Of a stretch of 5,048 bases of DNA, positions 1 to 5,020 are shown piece by piece. Below the pieces are notes generated by a model. That model saw nothing but the letters and a program-made list of their open reading frames with translations. It was not told the origin of the DNA and ran no database searches. The stretch's first letter is position 1, and each line of letters begins with the position of its first letter. This DNA is from JAAYKS01 sp964479435 (GTDB taxonomy: Bacteria > Bacillota > Clostridia > Saccharofermentanales > UBA5734). The stretch spans positions 1 through 5,048 of the forward strand of contig CAYZME010000109.1 of assembly GCA_964479435.1 (NCBI GenBank), in the 5' to 3' direction. The position numbers and the translations under genes are program-made.

Positions 1-318
1 CACCGGCATTTGGTGCGCGCGCATCCACTGGCGGGTTTGACCACAGGCTTCACCAAGATTTTGTTCACGAAGTTCCATACGGTACTCCACAGGCAGCCCC
101 AGCTCACGCGATAACGGTTCAGCCGTCTGTTTGGTCCTCGCCAAATCGGAGCAGTATATTTTGACACACTTGCCGGACAGTTCAGCTGCCAACCGTTTGC
201 CGATGTTTTCGGCATATTCTTGGCCTTTGTCTGTGAGCTCCCAATCCGTCCACGAGCCGACCATACCGTTTGTATGGTGCGCAGCCTGTGTATGCTGGAT
301 CGCAATCATCGTTTTCAC
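1..318 (-). CDS. Histidine phosphatase family protein (phosphoglycerate mutase-like), 3' part cut by window edge
   Basis: The first 106 codons are present and the rest lies beyond the left edge. The N-terminus reads M-I-A-I-Q-H-T and continues with H-H-T-N-G and G-S-W-T-D-W-x-L-T-x-x-G. This is the layout of the phosphoglycerate-mutase/histidine-phosphatase fold: the His of Q-H-T (residue 9) would be the phospho-acceptor of the RHG motif. A second signature, C-S-D-L-A-R-T-K-Q-T-A near residues 56-66, matches the SDL.R..QTA block, and L-R-E-Q-N-L-G-E follows near 83-90 with the expected acidic residue. Gln replaces the usual Arg before the catalytic His; from memory this occurs in a Firmicutes subgroup. 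I chose GTG at 318 because AAGGAGGG (327-334, complement) is 8 nt upstream. The ATG at 309 is in frame but lies 17 nt from that site. The gene starts 70 nt after the stop of the fusion gene with no terminator between, so co-transcription is likely. Substrate cannot be inferred. Confidence 0.85.
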   Translation of the reverse strand, partial: MKTMIAIQHTQAAHHTNGMVGSWTDWELTDKGQEYAENIGKRLAAELSGKCVKIYCSDLARTKQTAEPLSRELGLPVEYRMELREQNLGEACGQTRQWMRAHQMPV

Positions 319-388
319 ACCACTTGCCCTCCTTGCTCATTGTGCCGTGCGTTTTTTCACCTGGTGAGTGCCTGCCGCGCGGATCTTG

Positions 389-2140
389 TCATGCTTCCGG
401 CTGGCTACCCTTCTCTCTCGCGGCCTTTGCGTAATCACGAAACGCCAGCAAGGTCGCCTTGTCCCAATCCACACCGCCCGTTTTGCGCTCATTTTTACCA
501 ATAGGCGCGTTTGATGCATAGGCAGCTAACGCCTTGCGAATCAGGGGCCGATACTCCTGTGGGAGATTTCTCAAGCCCCAGACAGCCCCTTCGAGTTTAC
601 TTCGTTCTTTTGGATTGTTTTCTCTCAACGCCTGTAAAACACGGCAGATATTCAACACGCCATAATATGGTGATTCCAAGATGTCTTCACCTTCGGCAAT
701 CCAATCAAAATCTTCCCGTATCGCCGCCAGAAATGACTGCCATTTCACTTCCCCGAATGCTTCGTTTATCGGCATACCATACAGACAAATCCCGCGCTTC
801 TTGACGCAGCGCACATGTGCCTGAAGGTCTGGGTCCACTGGCTGCGTGCCATATTCGACCTGGTCATCGAGTATGCGTTGATACCAACTTTCGCTGTAAT
901 GCAGTTCATACGGCATTTCGGAGGGCGCTGTCGATGCCGTTTTCGCGGATATAACACTCAATTCGATACCGCCCACGGTCGGACTTGCTTGTGCATATTG
1001 TGCGATGGCCAAATGTAGCGCTTGGGCCATGCCGGATTCAATGCGCTGTTTCACAACGACAATCAGGTCGATATCACTTTTGGGCGGGAAATAACTGCCC
1101 GTTGCCAGCGAACCATGCAGATAAACGCCCGCGAGATTGTCAAGGAGTGTGGATAGAAACAAATCAACAAGCCCGGTGATATAGCGCCGCACCGTTTCAT
1201 CGCAAGTCAACCATGATTGCGGCCTTTGCGCGAGCCCCAGGGCCTGCCATTCCTGCAGGTACCACGCCGGAACAGGATTCTGCATATGATCAAACCACGC
1301 CAGAACATCGGCTATTTGCCGATACGCAAAGTCGATTTCGTCCGCGCCGAAAGGGATGGACCACGGTAGGGCATTCACGGCAATCGCCGCCATGTAAAGC
1401 GAAAGCAGCTCCCAAAAATCCGCGGGAGGCTCCCCTTGAAAATAACCATGAATCTGCCCGGATGCAAAATGCGGACTCTTCTGTGCACTGAATATCAGCC
1501 CGCTCATCGCGTGATAGGGCTCAACATTTCTGAATCGCTGGAAGTCGATAATAAACAGCTTTTTATCTGTTGTTAAGATCATGTTTCCAGGGTGATAATC
1601 ATCATGTGTAAAACAAGTCGGGCGGTTATCCAGTAAATGAATGCGCTCCGTGATGTATTCGATCAGCAACGCGTCGCCCTCAAAGGTCAACCCGCAATGG
1701 CGATAGTTTTGGATGTAGCGGAGAAGTTTTGCGCCATACCCTTTCATCCATTCGGAAGATGGCCGCGCCGCGGACAACGCCTGCATTTTTTTCAACAACT
1801 CACCGGCTTCTAATCCCAGTGTATACTGCTCGGTTTCTGTCAGTTTTGGCAGAACGGCTTCGGCATCCTCACCGTCGATCCAGGAAAGAAGTTGATATAC
1901 GCTCTTGCCGCCGTCGCAAACGCCAAAGTACACCGGCTGCGACATGGGTATACCCAACGCCGCAACGCGATGCATCATCTCAAATTCGGCTTTTTTGCGG
2001 TCATACTCCGAAATATCGGCAACACGAAGCAATAATCGCCGCCCGTCCGCGGTTTCTATGACATACTTCTGATCACTTGACCAGCCTTTGTTTAGGGGTT
2101 CGATTCTGACAAAGGTGTCATGTCCCTTAATATCCCGCAT
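389..2140 (-). CDS. Two-domain fusion: APH-like phosphotransferase + ANT/AadA-like nucleotidyltransferase (putative aminoglycoside-modifying enzyme)
   Basis: A single uninterrupted frame of 583 residues. Residues about 10-290 are an aminoglycoside phosphotransferase (APH/choline-kinase-like) domain. The catalytic loop is H-D-D-Y-H-P-G-N at 179-186 (probable base D181, metal ligand N186), and I-I-D-F follows with metal-binding D199. Residues about 310-583 are a nucleotidyltransferase of the AadA/ANT(9) kind. They contain H-G-S-L-A-T-G at 342-348, S-D-I-D at 355-358 (metal-binding Asp pair) and G-I-E-L at 391-394 (E393 at the catalytic-base position). The C-terminal helical part has L-N-I-C-R-V-L (496-502) and K-L-E-G-A-V-W-G-L (515-523), as in the DUF4111-type tail of these enzymes. 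The expected role is phosphorylation and adenylylation of aminoglycoside-like substrates in the cytosol; the substrate is inferred from family only. I start at ATG 2140 because the kinase fold begins at about residue 10. The open frame extends to a TTG at 2263, but that part has basic low-complexity sequence and overlaps the opposing promoter. The ribosome binding site before 2140 is weak (GGTGGGG), so the start is less certain than the product. Confidence 0.88.
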   Translation of the reverse strand: MRDIKGHDTFVRIEPLNKGWSSDQKYVIETADGRRLLLRVADISEYDRKKAEFEMMHRVAALGIPMSQPVYFGVCDGGKSVYQLLSWIDGEDAEAVLPKLTETEQYTLGLEAGELLKKMQALSAARPSSEWMKGYGAKLLRYIQNYRHCGLTFEGDALLIEYITERIHLLDNRPTCFTHDDYHPGNMILTTDKKLFIIDFQRFRNVEPYHAMSGLIFSAQKSPHFASGQIHGYFQGEPPADFWELLSLYMAAIAVNALPWSIPFGADEIDFAYRQIADVLAWFDHMQNPVPAWYLQEWQALGLAQRPQSWLTCDETVRRYITGLVDLFLSTLLDNLAGVYLHGSLATGSYFPPKSDIDLIVVVKQRIESGMAQALHLAIAQYAQASPTVGGIELSVISAKTASTAPSEMPYELHYSESWYQRILDDQVEYGTQPVDPDLQAHVRCVKKRGICLYGMPINEAFGEVKWQSFLAAIREDFDWIAEGEDILESPYYGVLNICRVLQALRENNPKERSKLEGAVWGLRNLPQEYRPLIRKALAAYASNAPIGKNERKTGGVDWDKATLLAFRDYAKAAREKGSQPEA

Positions 2141-2248
2141 TTCCCCACCGCCCCGCTTTCTGCGCCCATCGTAGCAGAAATTTCGGCTTCTCCAAACCCT
2201 TTTCATCTCTAATTTGACGACAGGAAGCACTGTCGGATGGTGGGCGCT

Positions 2249-2277
2249 TTGGTGGAAGTACAACTTGCTGATAAAAT
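2249..2277 (+). promoter_or_regulatory. Promoter of the tyrS leader transcript
   Basis: TTGGTG (2249-2254) and TAAAAT (2272-2277) are separated by exactly 17 nt. The -10 box matches TATAAT at five of six positions. Transcription would begin near 2284, leaving about 50 nt of untranslated RNA before the leader ORF. No other promoter is needed for tyrS, because the terminator at 2453-2494 lies directly against its ribosome binding site. Confidence 0.55.
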
Positions 2278-2280
2278 GAC

Positions 2281-2310
2281 ATAATTGCTTTTATGTGGTA
2301 GACTGATCAA
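2281..2310 (-). promoter_or_regulatory. Candidate promoter for the APH-ANT fusion gene
   Basis: On the minus strand TTGATC (2305-2310) could serve as the -35 box and AATTAT (2281-2286) as the -10 box, with 18 nt between. Each matches the sigma-A consensus at four of six positions, so this is a weak call made because a divergent gene needs a start here. It would overlap the transcription start region of the tyrS leader on the other strand. Confidence 0.27.
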
Positions 2311-2332
2311 AATCTCACAAGGAGGAAAGCTC

Positions 2333-2425
2333 GTGCAGGAGATAAAGATGACAAAATCATACTCTTACTCCTATTCGTTCGTATCGAATGATCGAAACGG
2401 GCTTTCGCTCTATATGCGAAAATAG
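2333..2425 (+). CDS. tyrS leader peptide (Tyr-rich, regulatory)
   Basis: A 30-codon ORF from GTG at 2333, or 25 codons from the in-frame ATG at 2348, ending at TAG 2423-2425. From the ATG the peptide begins M-T-K-S and continues Y-S-Y-S-Y-S-F, with a fourth Tyr near its end (codon 2411-2413). Three Tyr codons lie within 15 nt (2360-2374), alternating with three different Ser codons. Both starts have their own ribosome binding site: AAGGAGG (2319-2325) 7 nt before the GTG, and AGGAG (2337-2341) 6 nt before the ATG. I list the longer form because its site is stronger; the ATG start is equally tenable. The peptide probably has no function as a product: its translation would report the level of charged tRNA-Tyr to the synthetase gene 87 nt downstream. 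Phenylalanyl-tRNA synthetase in E. coli is controlled by an analogous leader, pheM. Response to a ribosome-targeting drug is an alternative. Confidence 0.78.
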   Translation: MQEIKMTKSYSYSYSFVSNDRNGLSLYMRK

Positions 2426-2467
2426 GATGAGATCCATCCAAATCGAACATATAGCGGTCCGAAAGCC
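2400..2467 (+). promoter_or_regulatory. Antiterminator hairpin of the tyrS leader
   Basis: GGCTTTCG (2400-2407) is perfectly complementary to CGAAAGCC (2460-2467), and TATATG (2411-2416) to CATATA (2448-2453). The two helices stack across a small asymmetric internal loop (2408-2410 against 2454-2459). A small hairpin, GGATG (2425-2429) with CATCC (2435-2439), sits in the loop. The 3' arm uses almost the whole 5' arm of the terminator, so the two structures exclude each other. A weaker competing hairpin, 2393-2397 with 2403-2407, could sequester the 5' arm. Confidence 0.65.
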
Positions 2468-2494
2468 AAAACTTTCGGATCGCTTTTTATTTTT
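2453..2494 (+). terminator. Intrinsic terminator (attenuator) before tyrS
   Basis: A 13-bp stem pairs 2453-2465 with 2472-2484, fully paired with one G-U wobble. It has a six-base loop CCAAAA (2466-2471) and is followed by a T tract, five T, one A and five T (2484-2494). It stands between the leader ORF and the tyrS ribosome binding site, so it must be read through to express tyrS. This makes it a conditional terminator rather than the end of an upstream gene. Confidence 0.9.
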
Positions 2495-2512
2495 GAAAGG
2501 AGAGCAAAAATC

Positions 2513-3688
2513 ATGGACAAGGCAGAGAGAATTGAACAGATAAAGGACGGAGCTGTTCAGATATATTCGGAGCATGGTTTGACCGACAGATTGAGTAGTG
2601 GCAAGCGCCTGACGATTAAGCTGGGTGCGGACCCGAGCCGGCCCGACCTGCACCTCGGACACTCGGTCGTATTGCGGAAACTGAGACTGTTTCAGGAGCT
2701 CGGCCATAGAATTGTATTTGTCATCGGAGACTTTACTGGCATGATTGGCGACCCGACTGGAAAAAACAAGACTCGCTCTGCTCTCACATTGGAAGAAACA
2801 AGAGCAAGCGGCGAAAGTTATTTCAAGCAGGTAACGAAAATCCTTGACCCCGAAAAAACCGAAATCACTTACAACTCGGAATGGCTTTCCAAAATGAACT
2901 TTGCTGACGTCATCAATCTCTGCTCCAAGTACACGGTCGCAAGGATACTCGAGCGCCATGATTTTTCAAACCGCCTTGCGCAGAACCAACCCATAGCCAT
3001 GCATGAACTTTTATACCCGTTGGTGCAGGGTTATGACTCGGTGGCTTTGAATGCCGATGTCGAGGTTGGCGGAACCGATCAGACTTTCAACCTGCTTGTC
3101 GGGCGGGCGTTGCAATCTGATTATGGGCAAATTCCGCAGGAGGTCATCACCTTCCCACTGTTGGTTGGACTTGACGGAAAGGAAAAGATGAGTAAATCAC
3201 TCGACAACTATATCGGCATCGATGAGCCGGCAAACATCATGTTTGAAAAGGCTATGAAAGTGCCGGACAACTTGCTTCTTGACTATTTTGTACTGACCAC
3301 CGACACCTTGCGGTCTGTCGCTGCGGCGGAAATCAGCGAAGACATCCGCAAAGCACATTTCAAATATGCATTCCTGATTACGGAAATGTATCATGACAAG
3401 CTCTCTGCGGAAAGAGCCAAGCAAAGATATTTGCAGGTGGCTGGAGGCACCACCCCTGACCAAATGGCGGAGTTTACCGTATCCAAACCTGAGATCATGC
3501 TCTGCGAGCTTATAAAACAGGTTGGGTTCGCCCCTTCAAACAGCGAAGCGCGCAGGATTATCGCTGGACGGGGTGTAAAAATGGATGGCACGATCATCGA
3601 AGACCCGATGCTCATAATATCTGTGACGAAACCATTTGTACTTCAATTTGGCAAAAATAAATTCATAAGAATAAGGAACGGCTGCTGA
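2513..3688 (+). CDS. tyrS: Tyrosyl-tRNA synthetase (TyrZ/KMSKS type)
   Basis: Attaches tyrosine to tRNA-Tyr in the cytosol using ATP (class I aminoacyl-tRNA synthetase). The 391-residue protein is full length for the family (about 400). Visible motifs: nucleotide-binding G-A-D-P-S-R-P-D-L-H-L-G-H with the HIGH signature at 47-50; tyrosine-pocket segment Q-G-Y-D-S-V-A-L (172-179); G-G-T-D-Q (186-190); and K-M-S-K-S at 225-229. The canonical KMSKS places it with the TyrZ-like group, whereas E. coli and the main Bacillus TyrS carry a KFGKT variant there. Residues about 329-388 form the S4 RNA-binding domain that contacts the tRNA, with S-N-S-E-A-R-R-I-I (342-350). The start at ATG 2513 is supported by AAAGGAG (2496-2502), 10 nt upstream. 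Expression should depend on the preceding attenuator. No convincing terminator follows the stop codon. The genome may hold another tyrosyl-tRNA synthetase, since TyrZ-type copies are often secondary; this cannot be judged here. Confidence 0.96.
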   Translation: MDKAERIEQIKDGAVQIYSEHGLTDRLSSGKRLTIKLGADPSRPDLHLGHSVVLRKLRLFQELGHRIVFVIGDFTGMIGDPTGKNKTRSALTLEETRASGESYFKQVTKILDPEKTEITYNSEWLSKMNFADVINLCSKYTVARILERHDFSNRLAQNQPIAMHELLYPLVQGYDSVALNADVEVGGTDQTFNLLVGRALQSDYGQIPQEVITFPLLVGLDGKEKMSKSLDNYIGIDEPANIMFEKAMKVPDNLLLDYFVLTTDTLRSVAAAEISEDIRKAHFKYAFLITEMYHDKLSAERAKQRYLQVAGGTTPDQMAEFTVSKPEIMLCELIKQVGFAPSNSEARRIIAGRGVKMDGTIIEDPMLIISVTKPFVLQFGKNKFIRIRNGC

Positions 3689-3689
3689 A

Positions 3690-3877
3690 GTATTCAGCTC
3701 ATCGATGTGTGGTAACGCGGGTATCCCCATCGCGGTCGAGGGTGTTGACGGCATGGATGCCTGTGATCCAATGGATGTCGACTTTGATGTATCCATATCG
3801 GTTTCATAGCCCGGCGCCACCATCAGCAACAGTACCGCTACTACATTAATTAGAATTAAAGATCGATTCGGTTTTTA
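3690..3877 (-). pseudogene. Possible decayed reading frame of an exported protein (start codon lost, 3' end unclear)
   Basis: Downstream of the lipoprotein gene on the same strand there is a strong ribosome binding site GGGAGGAG (3891-3898, complement) with no usable start codon at normal spacing. The frame that follows reads K-P-N-R-S-L-I-L-I-N-V-V-A-V-L-L-L-M-V-A. This is a positively charged start plus a hydrophobic stretch, as in a signal peptide or membrane anchor. A Ser/Thr/Pro-rich stretch follows. A stop (TAA, 3877-3875) stands where a start would be expected. The frame stays open into the 3' end of tyrS on the opposite strand, where it is probably meaningless. The simplest reading is a gene remnant that has lost its start and been cut by rearrangement at the tyrS side. 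A non-coding spacer, or a TTG start at 3829, are alternatives. No family recognised. Confidence 0.3.
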
Positions 3878-3903
3878 GGTTTTTATTTCACTCCTCCCAG
3901 ATC

Positions 3904-4731
3904 TCAGAAAGCAGCAATCTTATCGATTGCGCCTCTGTAATAAGTAGGAGCTGTCTCTCCACGAGGCAAGTCGCCGTTTGCAATAAAGGCATTCATCACA
4001 TCGTCTGTCAGCAAATCATCGCGGAATTCATTCGACTCCGCCTTGACCAAGCGCCCCAGCAGCAATGCACTCGGCATATACCCCATGCTGCCACGTCCAT
4101 CCCCATCCTGGATCAAAACATTTTGATAGACACGAAGGATCAAAGCTTGCCTCATATCTGTTGTCATGTTCTCAACTATATCTGGGTTGGCGATAACATA
4201 CTCGATGTACCCTTGCTTACTGAAGCCGCCGTCATTTAACGCGTGCGATTTGAGTAATTCACGCAAGTTCACCTGTAAGTAGAAGAGCGTTAATTGCTCA
4301 GCTGCATCTTTACGACTCAACAATTCTGGTCCGCTATTGAGCGCGAGAAAAGTTGTCTGTGCCATTTCGTATGGATATTCTGCTAACTCATAATCCGAGT
4401 AGAAAATATTGTTAAAAACTGTTTCTACTAGGCCAGCCGTCGAAATGTTTTTCAAGATGGTCTCTGGCAGATTTTGCCTTACCATTCGATCATCCGGGTA
4501 CTTTTCCCATCCTACCGGATCGTTCATCGGTGTAAAGGGGTACTCATATGCGTCCTCGATATGTAAAAACCAATCCCCTCCTTTACCATCCACAGTTGAA
4601 ATGGTGCGGAATTGTGACGTTGGCTCTGGATTTTCACTAGCATTTGAGTAGCGGTCAGCACACGCAGACAATGCAATCAATAATGCAAAGCAAAGAATGA
4701 GTGCTGTGACGTTGTGATGCTTCTGTTTCAT
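3904..4731 (-). CDS. Lipoprotein of unknown function
   Basis: A 275-residue protein with a classic lipoprotein signal peptide. It has a charged start (M-K-Q-K-H-H), a hydrophobic core at about 9-20, and the lipobox L-S-A-C at 21-24. Signal peptidase II would cut before Cys24 and the protein would be anchored to the outer face of the membrane. A short Ser/Pro/Glu/Asn-rich linker (about 30-42) precedes a soluble, mostly helical domain. Recurrent features are W-E-K-Y-P-D-D-R-M (76-84), L-P-E-T-I-L-K-N-I-S-T-A-G-L-V-E-T-V (88-105) and L-L-S-R-K-D-A-A-E-Q-L (137-147). I have an uncertain memory of similar LPE.IL..(M/I)ST..L.ETV segments in uncharacterised secreted proteins of Clostridia, but I recognise no named family or enzyme motif. 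The start at ATG 4731 is fixed by AAAGGAGGT (4736-4744, complement) just upstream. A TTG at 4749 would place that binding site inside the coding sequence. The gene appears monocistronic, apart from the decayed frame behind it. Confidence 0.88.
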   Translation of the reverse strand: MKQKHHNVTALILCFALLIALSACADRYSNASENPEPTSQFRTISTVDGKGGDWFLHIEDAYEYPFTPMNDPVGWEKYPDDRMVRQNLPETILKNISTAGLVETVFNNIFYSDYELAEYPYEMAQTTFLALNSGPELLSRKDAAEQLTLFYLQVNLRELLKSHALNDGGFSKQGYIEYVIANPDIVENMTTDMRQALILRVYQNVLIQDGDGRGSMGYMPSALLLGRLVKAESNEFRDDLLTDDVMNAFIANGDLPRGETAPTYYRGAIDKIAAF

Positions 4732-4735
4732 TTGA

Positions 4736-4744
4736 ACCTCCTTT
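4736..4744 (-). promoter_or_regulatory. Ribosome binding site that sets the lipoprotein start
   Basis: AAAGGAGGT on the minus strand ends 4 nt before ATG 4731. It is close to a full match to the 16S rRNA 3' end and rules out the longer TTG start at 4749. Confidence 0.88.
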
Positions 4745-4862
4745 TTCAAATGAGATGCGGATTTGGCAGATTCGTAAACAATCTTGCCTCTTTAATGTAA
4801 TTCTTTCTGATAAATAATCAGCCTGACCGGCAGACAATAATCCACCATCCATTTGAGCTATG

Positions 4863-4892
4863 ATTCTATATAAATATACGGAAGCTCTGCAA
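4863..4892 (-). promoter_or_regulatory. Candidate promoter of the lipoprotein gene
   Basis: On the minus strand TTGCAG (4887-4892) and TAGAAT (4863-4868) are separated by 18 nt. The -10 box matches the consensus at five of six positions; the -35 box is weak. This would give an untranslated leader of about 125 nt. That leader contains a perfect 5-bp inverted repeat, CTGAT (4807-4811) with ATCAG (4817-4821), of unknown role. Confidence 0.35.
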
Positions 4893-4904
4893 CGCTGCCC
4901 TGCC

Positions 4905-4952
4905 ACAAAACAAACCCACCATCAATCGAACATAATCAATTCATGGTGGGTT
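4905..4952 (-). terminator. Hairpin, possible terminator of a gene entering from the right
   Basis: AACCCACCAT (4913-4922) and ATGGTGGGTT (4943-4952) form a perfect 10-bp stem around a 20-nt loop. On the minus strand it is followed by TGTTTTGT, a moderately T-rich tail, so it could end transcription from beyond the right edge. On the plus strand the tail is TTCTTTGG, which is poorer. The long loop lowers confidence that it is a terminator rather than another inverted repeat. Confidence 0.45.
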
Positions 4953-4981
4953 CTTTGGCAAAGTAACTACTTATTGCTAAA

Positions 4982-5020
4982 ATGCACCGCTCAAATCAAA
5001 TCGTTAAAAGATGCACCGCT
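4982..5020. repeat. Ten-base direct repeat pair at the right edge
   Basis: ATGCACCGCT occurs at 4982-4991 and again at 5011-5020, a 29-bp period, each preceded within 2 nt by TAAAA. A partial third unit, TTTTGCAC, follows at 5020-5027. The rest of the 317-nt stretch upstream of the lipoprotein gene holds only the promoter, hairpin and binding site listed separately. Tandem terminal repeats of this kind occur at ends of some insertion sequences (IS21-type elements have several), but no transposase is in the window. Confidence 0.6.

Larger units (their letters stand above)
2284..2512 (+). promoter_or_regulatory. Transcription attenuator leader of tyrS (Tyr-codon leader peptide plus antiterminator/terminator)
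   Basis: The leader RNA contains, in order, a ribosome binding site, a short ORF with clustered Tyr codons at 2360-2374, a 7-bp hairpin (2375-2381 with 2385-2391, one G-U pair), an antiterminator 5' arm (2400-2416), the leader stop codon (2423-2425), the antiterminator 3' arm (2448-2467), an overlapping intrinsic terminator (2453-2494), then the tyrS ribosome binding site. Inferred mechanism: when charged tRNA-Tyr is scarce a ribosome stalls at the Tyr codons and leaves 2400-2416 free to pair with 2448-2467, so the terminator cannot form. When Tyr is plentiful the ribosome reaches the stop codon, covers the 5' arm, and the terminator forms. No T-box consensus (AGGGTGG.ACCGCG) or specifier stem is visible. 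Elements are seen directly; the regulation is inferred. Confidence 0.78.

Noticed and set aside
355..370. TCACC/GGTGA inverted repeat between the fusion gene and the phosphatase as terminator
   Set aside because: The stem is only 5 bp. For the minus-strand transcript it is followed by an A run, not a T run, so it should not stop transcription.
131..504. Plus-strand open frames over the phosphatase and the intergenic gap
   Set aside because: They run antisense to a gene with clear family motifs and have Cys/Arg/Pro-rich compositions typical of shadow frames.
2141..2263. N-terminal extension of the fusion protein to a TTG at 2263 or ATG at 2206
   Set aside because: The extra residues are basic and low in structure, no good ribosome binding site precedes either start, and the region overlaps the plus-strand promoter. 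The kinase fold begins right after ATG 2140.
2284..2512. T-box riboswitch before tyrS
   Set aside because: No AGGGTGG.ACCGCG-type T-box bulge and no specifier stem could be found. The leader is short and contains a translated Tyr-rich ORF instead.
2357..2959. 200-residue minus-strand open frame over the tyrS start
   Set aside because: It lies opposite the 5' part of tyrS, has no ribosome binding site or recognisable domain, and is a shadow of the coding strand.
3684..3698. GCTGAA/TTCAGC hairpin at the tyrS stop codon as terminator
   Set aside because: Perfect 6-bp stem with a 3-nt loop, but it overlaps the stop codon and no T tract follows on either strand.
4655..4906. 83-codon minus-strand frame starting at GTG 4906 and overlapping the lipoprotein start
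   Set aside because: No ribosome binding site at the GTG or at the internal ATG, it overlaps the candidate promoter, and its C-terminal part is only the lipoprotein signal region in another frame.
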